Part shown: positions 45,841-56,147 of the stretch, in pieces
Layout of the letters: the number at the start of each line of letters is the position of its first letter
Numbering within the stretch: the stretch's first letter is position 1
Notes under the pieces: generated by a model
Seen by the model: the letters and a program-made list of their open reading frames with translations, nothing else
What the model was told of the DNA's origin: nothing
Database searches by the model: none
Translations under genes and position numbers: made by a program
Origin: Candidatus Methanomassiliicoccus intestinalis Issoire-Mx1
GTDB lineage: Archaea; Thermoplasmatota; Thermoplasmata; Methanomassiliicoccales; Methanomassiliicoccaceae
Assembly: GCF_000404225.1 (NCBI RefSeq)
Contig: NC_021353.1
Location: 930,001 to 994,000, forward strand
Length of the DNA: 64,000 nt
Direction: 5' to 3'

Positions 45841-47669
45841 AGAAACCTCGCTAAACCTAATATCGGACCTGCCAGAAGCAGGCCGCCGATAATTATCACT
45901 GCACCGGCAATGATCAGCGTCCAGTTGAATCTCGCAAGCAGGCCGCCGATGATCATCAACAGGCCTGCGATGATGCAGATCAGTTTGACGATCTGTTCAA
46001 GCGTCAGTCCGCCGCCTGGAACTGAATCTGTGGGATCCGGATCCGGAAACTCAGAGGAATTTATCAGTTTGAGTTTCGTGACTTCAAGACTGACTGATGA
46101 AGACGGGGCATTGTCGTAGTACATCTCGTATACGTCAAGCATGCAGTTCTCCGACATGTTGACCAGACTGGCATCATTCATGTTCGCTGCAGCATTCCAG
46201 GAAGACAGCGGTGTGCCTTCCGTAGACCATACAGCCATGATCCCAGGCTGATTCAGAGTGTTTTTGCCTATATTCAGATTAAAATTCTGGCCATAGACGA
46301 ACGGTGTGAAGATTACATTCTCATAGAGCTTATCACCAGTACTTGTGTAGAGATCTCCCCGGACATACAGCGTCAGAGATTCCTTTGAAAAACTGTAGTC
46401 TCCGGTTTTGATCTTCTGATCATTTTTACTGTAGTAATCGCTAAGCTGCTCCATAGCCAGTACAGTCAGTATTTCCTGCTGCTCCTGTGTGATGCTGATG
46501 TTGTCATAGTTATCCGGCATCATCAGAGTGGTGAGGTAGAAATTCGCCTCTCCTGCTTTGTCAAAGATGTTCCAGACTGTGGCAGCGGCATTGGATGCTT
46601 TGGTAATCGAGACCCTGATGGTCTTGAGGAGCTCATCGTAATCAGTCATCAGCTCTGTAATGTCCACGCTTTTGCTTTCTGCACCGTCTGGATGGATGGT
46701 GATTGAGATTTTGTCTCTTACCACATCATCAACGATGATTCCCTGAGATGTCAGCTTGGCCAGTTTCACATCGTTTCCGGCCTTGAGAACCAGCGAGGTC
46801 ATGACTGCCGCGGCATTGGCATCAACAACCGGCAGAATGCCTCCTGCATAGGACCTGCCGGACTGCAGGGTATAGACTCCTTCACTGAATCCTGACATTG
46901 AATCAAGGCTGTTGCGGCCTTCGTTGAGTGTCAGCCTGGCAGCATCGCTGGAAATCACAGCGGACCCGCCGAACACCCAGATGTCTCCTCCGGTTATGTA
47001 GACCTTATTTTTTGCTGAAGTTGCATCGACAGCAGTACCGACATAGGTCTGTGCAGACGACTTGGAAGAGATGCTGTCGAGTCCGTATGATATCTCGACA
47101 TTCATCATGTTCCTGTAGGTGTCTGTGCCGTTCCAGATCTGGATACGCTCATTGAGGTTATCAAAGTGGGAATTGACCTGGGCAGCGGCATTTCTGAGCA
47201 TGTATGAGGCGTTTGTGTAGAATCCGCTTGAGTCGAGTATCAAACTCGGATCATATGTCAGATCCTTGCCCCAGTTGTATGCTGATGTGATCTCTGCCTG
47301 CCTGATGTGGTGCTCGTTTGTCAGCGGCCAGATCTGTGAGTAGTTGGCAAGGGCATTGTCGTAGTAGGCCAGACCGCTCAATATCGACTGTGCGACAGCC
47401 TTTGTCTCTTCTCCCCTGACATATGAATCTGTATCTCCAGTTCCTTTCTCAGTGAGCTTATCGTATGCCTCGTGAATCGCATATCCTGTGACTGCTCCCA
47501 TTACAAAGAAGACGACCATGATTGTAGTCACAGCAAAGCCCAGAGCCGGTGCTTCCTGAACCGGTTCTTCTGCTTCTCCGACTATCGAGGGAGCTACTGC
47601 AGCAAAGACAATGAGCACTGCAATGAGTGCTGAGACTGCTGCCGTGATTTTCCTGTTCCGGCAGTTCAT
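45837..47669 (-). CDS. Large membrane-anchored surface protein
   Basis: 610 residues. Two hydrophobic segments at the N-terminus (AAVSALIAVLIVFAAVAPS; FAVTTIMVVFFVMGAVTGYA) and two or three at the C-terminus (IVKLICIIAGLLMIIGGLLA; WTLIIAGAVIIIGGLLL). About 480 residues between them form an external part with helical and strand-rich sections and several N-glycosylation-type sites. There are no InlB_B repeats. It might be a spike, envelope or S-layer-like protein. Coupled to its neighbours by ATGA overlaps. No family recognised. Confidence 0.65.
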   Translation of the reverse strand: MNCRNRKITAAVSALIAVLIVFAAVAPSIVGEAEEPVQEAPALGFAVTTIMVVFFVMGAVTGYAIHEAYDKLTEKGTGDTDSYVRGEETKAVAQSILSGLAYYDNALANYSQIWPLTNEHHIRQAEITSAYNWGKDLTYDPSLILDSSGFYTNASYMLRNAAAQVNSHFDNLNERIQIWNGTDTYRNMMNVEISYGLDSISSKSSAQTYVGTAVDATSAKNKVYITGGDIWVFGGSAVISSDAARLTLNEGRNSLDSMSGFSEGVYTLQSGRSYAGGILPVVDANAAAVMTSLVLKAGNDVKLAKLTSQGIIVDDVVRDKISITIHPDGAESKSVDITELMTDYDELLKTIRVSITKASNAAATVWNIFDKAGEANFYLTTLMMPDNYDNISITQEQQEILTVLAMEQLSDYYSKNDQKIKTGDYSFSKESLTLYVRGDLYTSTGDKLYENVIFTPFVYGQNFNLNIGKNTLNQPGIMAVWSTEGTPLSSWNAAANMNDASLVNMSENCMLDVYEMYYDNAPSSSVSLEVTKLKLINSSEFPDPDPTDSVPGGGLTLEQIVKLICIIAGLLMIIGGLLARFNWTLIIAGAVIIIGGLLLAGPILGLARFL

Positions 47670-50563
47670 CCGATCAGCCCCAGACAGTATAACGCGGCTG
47701 CATAGACCGCTGCAATGACAGCCGCAACCGGCAGTCCCTTTACTTTCAGGACAGCCAGGGCGAGGGCTGAAAGGATCAGCGCTGCGAAAGTCGCAATCAC
47801 AAAATACAGAGTGCTGCTGTCTGCCGGTGTCTCTCCATCGGTGATTTCAGCATACAGTGTGATATTCTGCGTAACGGGTGATTTGAAATCGAAGCGGTCT
47901 TTGAACTCTGTATCGGTATACCAGCCTGTCAGTCTGCAGCCTGAAGGTATATCTATCTCCGGCTCGGCAGCCCTTTCACCTTTCAAAACTGTTGATTTGA
48001 TGATCTGGCTGCCGTTGATGAATGTGACCGTATATACAGGCAGGTCTGTCAGATTGTAGGGCAGGCTGGATGAAACGGAGCTCTGGTCGTCAAGCGCAGT
48101 GGTGATCGTTATCCTGCCGGCACTGGGCGAGGAATACGAATGGGAAAAGGTACTGCCGGTTTTCATCTCAGTAGTTCCGTCTCCCCAATCGACAGTGTGA
48201 ATCATTCCTGCATATTCAGCACCCATACTTACGCTGACGATGAGATAATTGCTGCTGACGGTGAAGTGCCTGTTCCACTGGGCAACGAGTGTCATTGAAT
48301 CCTTGACAGGGTTTGAAAAGTCCCAGTCAGATCCGCCGACGACTCTCCAGGCGGTAAAGACATATCCGTCCTTGACAGGCTCTGGCGGCTTGGAGACCGT
48401 GCTGCCTGATTTAACGGTCTGAGATGCAATCGAACCGGATCCGCCGTTGAGATTGAAGATGACAGTCACATCAGCAGCGGTCGATTCTTCCCACTGGGCA
48501 TATAGCGTGAGACTGTCTGATATGCTGACTGCCTCACCGGGACGGTAGACGGAGCCGGCAGCTCCTGATTCTGTGCTCCAGCCGCTGAGATTAAAGCCTG
48601 ATCTGTTGAAGCCGGATATCGGCAGAGCAATTGATTTTCCAGCCTCCAGCTTCTGAACTGAGATGTTTCCGGTACCGCCGTTGGCACTGTATGTAACTGT
48701 CCTGCAGGAAGCGCCCTCAGCTATCCAGTAGGCATAGATCGTTGTCTGCCCTGATACAATGTATGTGTAACCGGGAGCATAGACGACATCTGGATTGTCT
48801 GAGAGGTACCAGCCTGCAAGCGTGTAACCTGATTTTGTGAAGCCGTCATCCGGTAATGTGACCAGATCATCGGTGGCTGCAAGATATTTAACATCTCCAG
48901 TACCGCCGTTGGCATCAAAGACTATCAGATTGCTGTCTGCTGTCCATTTAGCATACAGTCTGATGTCAGAAGACACGGTGTAAATCGATCCCAGATTATA
49001 TGTCGGGCCTGAGGCAGAACCTTCAGACCAGCCGATCAGGGTGTAGTTGGAACGGCTGATTCCCGAAGACGGCAGAATAACTGCGTTGTTGGGCTGTGCA
49101 TTCATTGACGGAATGCTGCCCGTACCGCCGTTGGCATCAAACGTGACGGTGTATGCGCCTGGAACATCCTCTGTGACTGTGATGTACCATTCTGCCTTAG
49201 AGGCATTGATGTACGGGGCATTGTCGCCTGCAAGTGAGATCACCACATGGTAGACGCCTGGCTTTGCCGGGGTTCCTTCGAATTTCAGCTGCCGTTTGTC
49301 ACCAGTCTGGCTCAGCCAGTCTGGGCCGTCATATGATATTGAGTAATTTGTATTGCCTGAGACTTCGATATACAGACCCCAGACCGAGGACTGCATATTC
49401 GGCGAGAAGGAGTATTTTTCTCCCAGTTTCACTTCTGCCGGTGCTCCATAATCGCCGGTGGGAACGGCTACCCAGCTGGCATACATCACCGCATCAGAAT
49501 TGGCCGCATATGCAGACCCGATGTCATAGAATCTGCCGGAAGTGCTGTCGAGGTTCCAGCCGGCCAGAATGTATCCGGCGTTGGTAAATCCGCTCTGAGG
49601 AAGATTGATCTCGGTTCCGGATTTTACAGTCTGGGAAGGTATTGTTCCCGTGCCGCCGTTGGCGTTGAAAGAAACGGTGCAGACCTCAGCTCTCCATTCA
49701 GCATAGAGTGTGAGATTGAATGTGGTGATGTTGCATGCTCCGCCCAGATCATAATGGCCCTGTCCGCCACTCTGCGGGTTGGCCTTCGAATTCCAGCCTG
49801 AGAGCACATATCCCGGTCTTGTGAAACCGCCTGCCGGCAGGGTTACCTTAGTGTAACTGTCGGCGGTAATTGAGCTCACAGAGCCGGAACCGCCGTTGGC
49901 ATCAAACGTAATCGTATACTGTTCAGCTTCCCAGACAGCATAGAATTTGACATCGGAATTGAGAGTGTATGATGCTCCCAGGTTGTAGAATGTTCCTGAA
50001 AGCGAGTTGAGCCTCCAGCCCTTCTGCGTGTATCCTGAATGAGTATAGCTGCTGCCTGGAAGATGAATTGTTTCTCCAGTCTTGGCAGTTATCGGTGAAA
50101 CAGTGCCGCTTGGCACAGTGCCGCTGCTGACGCCGTGGCTGAATGTTGCGGTGGAAGTTGTGCTGCTGCCCTCTTCAATGTTCAATGTAAACCTGTAGGT
50201 CAGCTCCATTTGTGTGAGACGTGTTTTGACAGCCACATCATATGATCCATATGACGGATAGCTGCCTGTAAGAGTAATGACCCCGTTGTTCGCTGAACCA
50301 GACAGCCAGCTAGGTTTATCCACCGATATTAGACTCATCAGGTAGGTCGGTTCCATTGTTATGGTGACAGACCCCGATGAAGGGTTCAGGGTGATTGTTC
50401 CCATATCCGGATCTACGCCTATGGTACCAAAATCATAAGAATCACCGGAAGCCAGAACGATTTCGTCAGTGCTGTTGTTATCATCTGTCGCTGCGCAGGC
50501 CACGGCCATGAAGCATAATGCAAGAAGCAGCGCTGACGCTCCGATTAAATATTTTTTCTTCAA
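47666..50563 (-). CDS. Giant InlB_B-repeat surface protein
   Basis: 965 residues from the TTG at 50563, which has GGGGGT upstream and overlaps the preceding stop (TTGA); an ATG further out is inside the neighbour gene. A signal peptide ([19 protein letters not shown]) is followed by an Ig-like domain and about eight InlB_B repeats. Each runs from 'vtF-ANGGtG' to 'LYA-W'. An Ig-like insert ([13 protein letters not shown]) lies after the third repeat, and a PKD-like part before the last. The C-terminus has transmembrane segments. The protein is thus anchored and exposed, typical of adhesin-like proteins of gut Methanomassiliicoccales. Confidence 0.85.
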   Translation of the reverse strand: MKKKYLIGASALLLALCFMAVACAATDDNNSTDEIVLASGDSYDFGTIGVDPDMGTITLNPSSGSVTITMEPTYLMSLISVDKPSWLSGSANNGVITLTGSYPSYGSYDVAVKTRLTQMELTYRFTLNIEEGSSTTSTATFSHGVSSGTVPSGTVSPITAKTGETIHLPGSSYTHSGYTQKGWRLNSLSGTFYNLGASYTLNSDVKFYAVWEAEQYTITFDANGGSGSVSSITADSYTKVTLPAGGFTRPGYVLSGWNSKANPQSGGQGHYDLGGACNITTFNLTLYAEWRAEVCTVSFNANGGTGTIPSQTVKSGTEINLPQSGFTNAGYILAGWNLDSTSGRFYDIGSAYAANSDAVMYASWVAVPTGDYGAPAEVKLGEKYSFSPNMQSSVWGLYIEVSGNTNYSISYDGPDWLSQTGDKRQLKFEGTPAKPGVYHVVISLAGDNAPYINASKAEWYITVTEDVPGAYTVTFDANGGTGSIPSMNAQPNNAVILPSSGISRSNYTLIGWSEGSASGPTYNLGSIYTVSSDIRLYAKWTADSNLIVFDANGGTGDVKYLAATDDLVTLPDDGFTKSGYTLAGWYLSDNPDVVYAPGYTYIVSGQTTIYAYWIAEGASCRTVTYSANGGTGNISVQKLEAGKSIALPISGFNRSGFNLSGWSTESGAAGSVYRPGEAVSISDSLTLYAQWEESTAADVTVIFNLNGGSGSIASQTVKSGSTVSKPPEPVKDGYVFTAWRVVGGSDWDFSNPVKDSMTLVAQWNRHFTVSSNYLIVSVSMGAEYAGMIHTVDWGDGTTEMKTGSTFSHSYSSPSAGRITITTALDDQSSVSSSLPYNLTDLPVYTVTFINGSQIIKSTVLKGERAAEPEIDIPSGCRLTGWYTDTEFKDRFDFKSPVTQNITLYAEITDGETPADSSTLYFVIATFAALILSALALAVLKVKGLPVAAVIAAVYAAALYCLGLIG

Positions 50564-53244
50564 AGGATTACCCCCAGAATGCAGGCGATCAGAAGCAATA
50601 CCGTGGCTACGATTATCAAAAAGATGACTTGTTCCCACCTTCTAATGGGTAATATTATCCAGGCCAAAACCATGCAGATGATTGCCGCAACTATAAATAT
50701 GAGTGCAAAGTCAACAGTATTCTCATCAGCCGGTTCTTCATTGATTATATCTGTGATCTCTAAATCGTAGAATACAGGCTCTGATTCGCCTGCATTGTTG
50801 ACCGCCACTGCCTTGATCTGATAATTTCCAGGATCAGCGTATGTGTAACTGAAGCTGTTGGTATATGTCTTATAAACTTCACCGTTTCCCATGTCCCAGA
50901 TGATGTATTCGTAATTTTCAGCTGCAACAGATGCAGTTATGGTTCTGTCATCTATGGTGACCTTGATATCGCTGATTGACGGGGTAGAAGTAAAAACAAT
51001 GTCTTCATACCATTTGGCATAAAGGGTGAGGTTCTCTGTAGCATTGAGGCCGAATGCGTATTCATCTGTCAGAGCCGCATCGGTATACCAGCCGCCGAAA
51101 GTAAACCCGTTCCTTGACGGGTTTTCAGGCCGTACAGGCTTGTTGCCGTGCGATATGATCTGAGCATCTACCTCAGAACCTCCATTGCTGTTAAATGTGA
51201 TTGTATAGCTTTTGAGGCTCCATGACGCAAATAAAGTCAGGTCGGAAGTGACTGCAGAATTGAAATTGTATTCTTCTGTCAGAGTCAGGTCTGTGTACCA
51301 TCCCAGGAAGGTGTATCCGTCCTTAACGGGATTGGCCGGTCTTACTGCCCTTTCCCCGCTTTTTATCTGCTGGTTCTCTATCTCTGAACCGCCGTTGGTG
51401 TTGAAGGAAACGATGAACGGATCCACCCATTTTGCGTACAGAGTGATGTTTCCTGTTATTTTTGAATTAAAGTTAAACTGAGATGTAAGATTTTCATCGG
51501 TATACCAGCCTCCGAAGGCCTTATTCCCCTTGGAAGGGTCTGCCGGCTTGGAAGCTGTCTTGCCGTGCTCTACAGTCTGAGACGCTACAGAGCTGCCCCC
51601 GCTGCTGTTGAATGTGACAGTGTATGATTTAGCAGTCCAGTGAGCGTAAAGCGTGTGGTCGGCAGTTGCAGTTACCTGCGTTGATGATGTGACTTTGGAT
51701 CCGCCTGACGCTGATGTGTACCAGCCTGCAAAGTCATAACCTTCTCTGGAAGGATTCGGCAGATCTCCGTATGTGGATGAGTAAGTTACAGTTTTGCTGG
51801 CAGTACTGACTGTACCTCCGTTTGGATTGAAGGTAACCTTGTATGCTGGTAACTTTATGTCGTACGAGACTGTATACAGTCCGTATTCACCGTCATCGGC
51901 ATCGACAAGATGTCCGGAAACAACAAGGCTTAACGAAGTTTTGCCTGCCTGATTCGGCGTTCCTGAAACGGTATATACATAATCAGAGAGCTTGGTGACT
52001 GTGAGTCCGTACTGCGTTGCAGTTCCATTGTTGAATTCTGCAAAGATCTCATTGATCTCGTCAAAGCTTGAGAGATCCGGCGGGTCGAATGTGAATGTTT
52101 CAGTATATGCTGAACCGACATAGATCTCGACTTTGTAACCGCCGCCTGTAATGTGGGTTCCCTGCGGCTTAATCCATTTGGCATATATTGTGGTATTAGA
52201 GGTGATTGATGAGGATTCAAAATTATATTTGGTTGTCAATGATGAATTTGTATACCAGCCCTCAAAGATGTATCCGTCTTTTGTCGGAGGCGGCGCCGGC
52301 AATGATGCTGAACTGCCGTGGGTCACTTGCTGTGACGCTACCGAAGTACCGCCGTTAGAATTGAATGTAACTGTGTATGTGATAGGTGACCATTCGGCAT
52401 ACAGTGTCCGGTTGTAGATCGTATCTATCTTGTATGATGACCCAAGGTCATAGTGGGTTCCAGCCCCGTTCATAAGGCTGTTCCAGCCTGTGAGAGTGTA
52501 TCCTGCTTTGCTGAAGCCTCCACTGGGCAGGGTGATCGTGCTCTGGTAATCCGCGCTGATAGAATTTACTGTCCCGGTACCGCCGTTGGCATCGAATGAA
52601 ATCTTGTATTTGTTTGTAGTGTATGCTCCATAAAATGAAACATCAGAGTTGACGGTATATGATGCTCCGAGGCTGTATAGAGTTCCTGAAGTGGAATTAA
52701 GCCTCCAGCCGGTAAGGGTTTTTCCATTTATGGATGCACCTTCAGTAAGCAGGTTTATTCTTTCCCCGGCCTTTGCGGTCTTTGTTGCATATACTGTACT
52801 TCCTGTAATGAATTTGACGCTATAGACTTCTACCGTGCCGTCTACATGAATCATCGTTCCGGTGAATGTTTGCGATCCCTGCATTAACTGACAGGTGACC
52901 GATATATTGTATGTTCCTGAGTTGGTAGGCGGTGTTCCGATCAGGGTGACGGTACTTGTGGAAAGATCGCCGGAAGCGCTGAGCCAGTTAGGACTGTTGA
53001 CAGTTACGACAGCTGACTTCAGCGAGGGGTAGGTAGTGAACTTGATAATGACCTGTTCCGAATTCGAATTCATTGTCCAAGTTCCCAGGTTTGGCGATGT
53101 TACTACTCCCATGTCATATGTGTTTACATTCCCGCCGAGAACCGGCGAGTCTGCAACTTGGTGATCGTCAGCTATCGCTGGAGAACAGAGGAAACATAAC
53201 GCGATGATGAGGGCAAGAGCCCCCAAAATGCGTTTATGCTTCAT
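50560..53244 (-). CDS. InlB_B-repeat surface protein
   Basis: 894 residues. Signal peptide ([20 protein letters not shown]), an Ig-like domain that ends [19 protein letters not shown], and seven InlB_B repeats, with an Ig-like insert after the third. A PKD-like domain ([20 protein letters not shown], then [12 protein letters not shown]) and two C-terminal transmembrane segments follow. The Ig-like and PKD parts match those in the proteins at 56146 and 59364. It overlaps both neighbours in the operon. Confidence 0.85.
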   Translation of the reverse strand: MKHKRILGALALIIALCFLCSPAIADDHQVADSPVLGGNVNTYDMGVVTSPNLGTWTMNSNSEQVIIKFTTYPSLKSAVVTVNSPNWLSASGDLSTSTVTLIGTPPTNSGTYNISVTCQLMQGSQTFTGTMIHVDGTVEVYSVKFITGSTVYATKTAKAGERINLLTEGASINGKTLTGWRLNSTSGTLYSLGASYTVNSDVSFYGAYTTNKYKISFDANGGTGTVNSISADYQSTITLPSGGFSKAGYTLTGWNSLMNGAGTHYDLGSSYKIDTIYNRTLYAEWSPITYTVTFNSNGGTSVASQQVTHGSSASLPAPPPTKDGYIFEGWYTNSSLTTKYNFESSSITSNTTIYAKWIKPQGTHITGGGYKVEIYVGSAYTETFTFDPPDLSSFDEINEIFAEFNNGTATQYGLTVTKLSDYVYTVSGTPNQAGKTSLSLVVSGHLVDADDGEYGLYTVSYDIKLPAYKVTFNPNGGTVSTASKTVTYSSTYGDLPNPSREGYDFAGWYTSASGGSKVTSSTQVTATADHTLYAHWTAKSYTVTFNSSGGSSVASQTVEHGKTASKPADPSKGNKAFGGWYTDENLTSQFNFNSKITGNITLYAKWVDPFIVSFNTNGGSEIENQQIKSGERAVRPANPVKDGYTFLGWYTDLTLTEEYNFNSAVTSDLTLFASWSLKSYTITFNSNGGSEVDAQIISHGNKPVRPENPSRNGFTFGGWYTDAALTDEYAFGLNATENLTLYAKWYEDIVFTSTPSISDIKVTIDDRTITASVAAENYEYIIWDMGNGEVYKTYTNSFSYTYADPGNYQIKAVAVNNAGESEPVFYDLEITDIINEEPADENTVDFALIFIVAAIICMVLAWIILPIRRWEQVIFLIIVATVLLLIACILGVIL

Positions 53245-54778
53245 GAGCTTCCTCCTTGCCGTTCAACAGGCCGGAGAACCAGTCTTTGATCTCATCGAAT
53301 GAGACCACGTTGAAGAAGAACAGAAGTCCAAGGGCAGCGATAATCACTCCGATGGCGGCAACTGCAATTCCGCGGCTGTTGATACCGATTCCTAAAAGAC
53401 CGACCAGAACTAAGATGACACCTACTGCTGTGCCGATCAAAGCGTACCAGCAGTAATCACTGTCTTCTTTTTTCGGGTCGTCTCCTCCAGGTGCCGGAGC
53501 TGGGTCTTCACCCTCTCCCAGTACTACTGAAGTAGATGATGTTTTTTCACGGCCTATCTCATCTTTGACAGTGACTCTTATGTCATATGCTCCATCGTCT
53601 GCGAAAGTGTGGTTAATGCTCTTGGTTCCTTCATAGACTGTGCCATCGCTGAGCACCCATGTTATTGAACTGTAGTTATCAGCGACTACTGAAGCAGATA
53701 TGGTTCTGCCGTCCACTGTGACTTTAATGTCGGACAATGAAGGAGCTGAGTTGAATGCAATCTGGGTCCAGTTTTTGATTTTAAGCACCTGAGTGGCAGT
53801 TTCGGTTGAACCCCCTGCAGTGCTTGTAGCTGTGATTGTTACATTGGTATCAGCAAACGGAGCTGCTCTGCTGACTGTCAAAACGCCGTCTGTGAAAGTC
53901 ATGTTGGCATTGAGGCCGCTGGCTGAGAGCGTGGCATCGCTGGGCTTTGCTGTGACTGTGTATGTCCAGGACTGGTCCTTATCTTCGATCAGCCAGACTG
54001 TGAGACCGGATCCCTGGTGTCCTGACGGTGTCGAAGTAATTCCCACCGTATCATAGGTACTGATGGTAGCGGTAGCTGATTTGCTCTGCGCAATGCCTGA
54101 TGTGGTACTGGCAGCGGTGATTGTTACCTTAACGGTTCCGACTGTGTTCTTTTCAGCAGATCTGGTCAGCTTGTAAGATGTCTCGGACACCTTTGTAATT
54201 GCAAATCCGGCAGTCGTGGCTTCAGAATTCAAAGATACTGTCGTTTCCCCGGTAGCGTCTGGATCAACATCTGTTATCGAGAATGTATATTCATATGCAG
54301 TACCTGCCCATGAAGCTGTAGAGGGTGCTGCAGTAAGTTTTAATAAGTTATAAATTGAGTAAGAAATCCACTGTGTTGCTTGTCTCACAGGCCCGCCGTC
54401 ATTGGAAGTGGCTGTGATGCAAATCTTTTCTTTACCTTCTTTTACGGTACCTGAAAGCACATTGCCGTCCAGAGTGAGGCCGATATCTGCAATGCTGCCT
54501 GAAGTAACTGAGTATGTTGCGTTTACATTTGCCGTCATTGTATAGCTGTATTGATCTCCTGCGATGGCTGCAAACTGATATGGGTCTGCTTCCGTACCCG
54601 TACCGGATACTGCAGCACCCAATGTAAGACTGCTGTCATTGCTGTCAGAGCCGAACATTCCTGCCGGAACTATGGCTGCCAACATGGCAACGATTGCAAT
54701 CGCAAAGAGTTTTAGGTATGTCTGTTTAATATTTATTCCTCCAGATATCCTCCTGGGCTGAAAGCGCGGAGGAGTCAC
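53234..54778 (-). CDS. Ig/PKD-like surface protein, first operon gene
   Basis: Up to 514 residues from a GTG at 54778. A signal peptide ([20 protein letters not shown]) begins near residue 22. The outside part consists of Ig-like cadherin-type domains ([39 protein letters not shown]) and a PKD-like domain ([20 protein letters not shown]). A short Pro/Asp linker precedes three C-terminal hydrophobic segments. There are no InlB_B repeats. A GGAGG site lies 7 bases before an ATT codon at 54730-54728, which would give a better-sized signal peptide, so initiation at ATT is possible. Confidence 0.75.
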   Translation of the reverse strand: MTPPRFQPRRISGGINIKQTYLKLFAIAIVAMLAAIVPAGMFGSDSNDSSLTLGAAVSGTGTEADPYQFAAIAGDQYSYTMTANVNATYSVTSGSIADIGLTLDGNVLSGTVKEGKEKICITATSNDGGPVRQATQWISYSIYNLLKLTAAPSTASWAGTAYEYTFSITDVDPDATGETTVSLNSEATTAGFAITKVSETSYKLTRSAEKNTVGTVKVTITAASTTSGIAQSKSATATISTYDTVGITSTPSGHQGSGLTVWLIEDKDQSWTYTVTAKPSDATLSASGLNANMTFTDGVLTVSRAAPFADTNVTITATSTAGGSTETATQVLKIKNWTQIAFNSAPSLSDIKVTVDGRTISASVVADNYSSITWVLSDGTVYEGTKSINHTFADDGAYDIRVTVKDEIGREKTSSTSVVLGEGEDPAPAPGGDDPKKEDSDYCWYALIGTAVGVILVLVGLLGIGINSRGIAVAAIGVIIAALGLLFFFNVVSFDEIKDWFSGLLNGKEEAHEA

Positions 54779-54827
54779 CGGCCTGTCGTCTGATAAATGT
54801 GAAAAATATGATGCCAGATGCCGCAGG

Positions 54828-54905
54828 TCGGCTCATGGCATTATGATATCGTATGATCGTTTATATATCCTTGATTTTAAATAAGAAAATATTTTTATTA
54901 AATTT
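54828..54905 (-). promoter_or_regulatory. Surface-operon promoter and leader
   Basis: On the minus strand an AT-rich block (AATATTTTCTTATTTAAAAT) is followed by the TATA box ATATATAAA and, about 25 bases on, the leader element CATGAGCC. The same arrangement precedes the surface genes ending at 59178 and 62818, and the AT block with a TATA element precedes the gene at 56050. Confidence 0.65.
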
Positions 54906-55065
54906 TATGCAGTGTGCTGTTCATCTCATATAGGATTTTTTAAACAAGTATAAACCATGATACGTTCACTGCCGCCGTGAGCATCATATACCGATAACAG
55001 ACTGAAATATCCGTCAGAGAGGAGGAGAGTTTCAGACTGTGCGGAAAAGATCAAGGTAGATCATC

Positions 55066-55206
55066 ATGGCCGGGTCCAGAAAAATGAGCAGAAAGGCGCG
55101 GCTGTGGAATTATGGGTTTTTGAGGATGTGCAATAAAATGAAGCTGCAGGAGTCTGATGGAATACTGCATATCACATCCGCCGACTATGATTTGATCAGT
55201 CTTTAA
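55066..55206 (+). CDS. Small basic protein, 46 residues
   Basis: The only plus-strand gene candidate in this part (starts MAGSRKMSRKARLW, ends SADYDLISL). AGGT lies 9 bases before the ATG. It ends inside the 3' end of the transglutaminase-like gene, convergent. The basic start and acidic end resemble small DNA-binding or antitoxin-like proteins, but no family is recognised. Support is the ORF, the site and the position only. Confidence 0.35.
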   Translation: MAGSRKMSRKARLWNYGFLRMCNKMKLQESDGILHITSADYDLISL

Positions 55207-56050
55207 AAATCATATCATAATCCAGGTGATCCAGGATATGTTCTTTATAAGGAGAATCTGGAGAGATATCAATGATCTCATAATCTGTATAGTTCCAGCC
55301 TGCTGCATTGCCGATCCTGCCCCATGGATTCGCCAGGTGGGTTCCGGCAACCGTTTCACAGTAGTAATAACAGACATCATTGTACTCAAAATAGAATCCT
55401 TCAGCTTCAGGGATATTTACGGCTGCACACACGTGTGCACTCTCTGAATCAGGATTCCAGGCATGTACCAGGATTACATCATAGCCCAGCTTCTGCATTA
55501 TTTTTGCATACAGGATCGAAAGATCCTCACAGTCTCCCCCGCAGTACAGTGTTTCATAGGCTGACTTCCAGTAATCAAGTTTCCCTGTCGAAGCAAAATC
55601 TGATACATACGGTATGCTTTGAACGAATGCTAAGACACAACCTGCCCTGTCCAGATCGCTCATGGACGCCGTTCTCTCGCTGAATGTGTCCGCCAGATCA
55701 GAAATTAAACTGCTTTCAATGTCTAGTATGTTATTTGCCAGATATTTCATGGTTTCAGATGACGGAGAGTAGTAGAGGGCATTAAGAAGATGTGAACATC
55801 TTTGAGCTCTGTCATATTCCGATGGAGAAAATTCTAATGTAACTGTGTTGTTTGGAGAGATTCCGCAGCTGACCGCACCTTTTGCATTGTATGACCATTT
55901 ATATGCCTTGGAAGTGCCGTTTTCACCTGGATAATCTGGATGTTCAGTTGTTATGCTGTCCGCGATGCTTGGTATCAAAAATGTACTGACTAAAAAAACA
56001 GAGATCAGAATCATACATAATCTAAACGCGTCAAGGCGTTTCTCATCCAT
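55196..56050 (-). CDS. Transglutaminase-like exported protein
   Basis: 284 residues with an N-terminal signal or anchor (LCMILISVFLVSTFLIPSIA). The active-site Cys is in YCGGDCEDLSILYAKIMQ, the His in HAWNPDSESAHVCAAV, and an acidic EYNDVCYYYCETVAG follows near the C-terminus, so a Cys-His-Asp arrangement is possible. It is about 60% shorter than the 14.6-kb relative and lacks the InlB_B part. It has its own promoter and lies between two groups of giant surface genes, perhaps acting on them. Confidence 0.7.
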   Translation of the reverse strand: MDEKRLDAFRLCMILISVFLVSTFLIPSIADSITTEHPDYPGENGTSKAYKWSYNAKGAVSCGISPNNTVTLEFSPSEYDRAQRCSHLLNALYYSPSSETMKYLANNILDIESSLISDLADTFSERTASMSDLDRAGCVLAFVQSIPYVSDFASTGKLDYWKSAYETLYCGGDCEDLSILYAKIMQKLGYDVILVHAWNPDSESAHVCAAVNIPEAEGFYFEYNDVCYYYCETVAGTHLANPWGRIGNAAGWNYTDYEIIDISPDSPYKEHILDHLDYDMIFKD

Positions 56051-56065
56051 GACGGTATGATATTG

Positions 56066-56110
56066 ACCTGAAGAATATAATATGTTGATTTTAAAGAAGA
56101 AAATATTTTT
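56066..56110 (-). promoter_or_regulatory. Promoter of transglutaminase-like gene
   Basis: AAATATTTTCTTCTTTAAAA followed by TCAACATATTATATTC on the minus strand is nearly the same AT block and TATA element as upstream of the operon at 54.9 kb. Confidence 0.6.
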
Positions 56111-56130
56111 AAGGTTTTACAAGAAAAAGA

Positions 56131-56147
56131 GATCCTCGGAGAGGATC
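56131..56147 (-). terminator. Terminator of the 56.1-kb surface gene
   Basis: GATCCTC and GAGGATC pair across GGA right at the stop codon; on the minus strand a T-rich run follows. The same hairpin lies at the end of the next surface gene. Confidence 0.75.

Noticed and set aside
48466..52220. Long antisense ORFs inside the InlB_B genes
   Set aside because: They mirror the repeats of the coding strand, lack ribosome sites and have improbable compositions.
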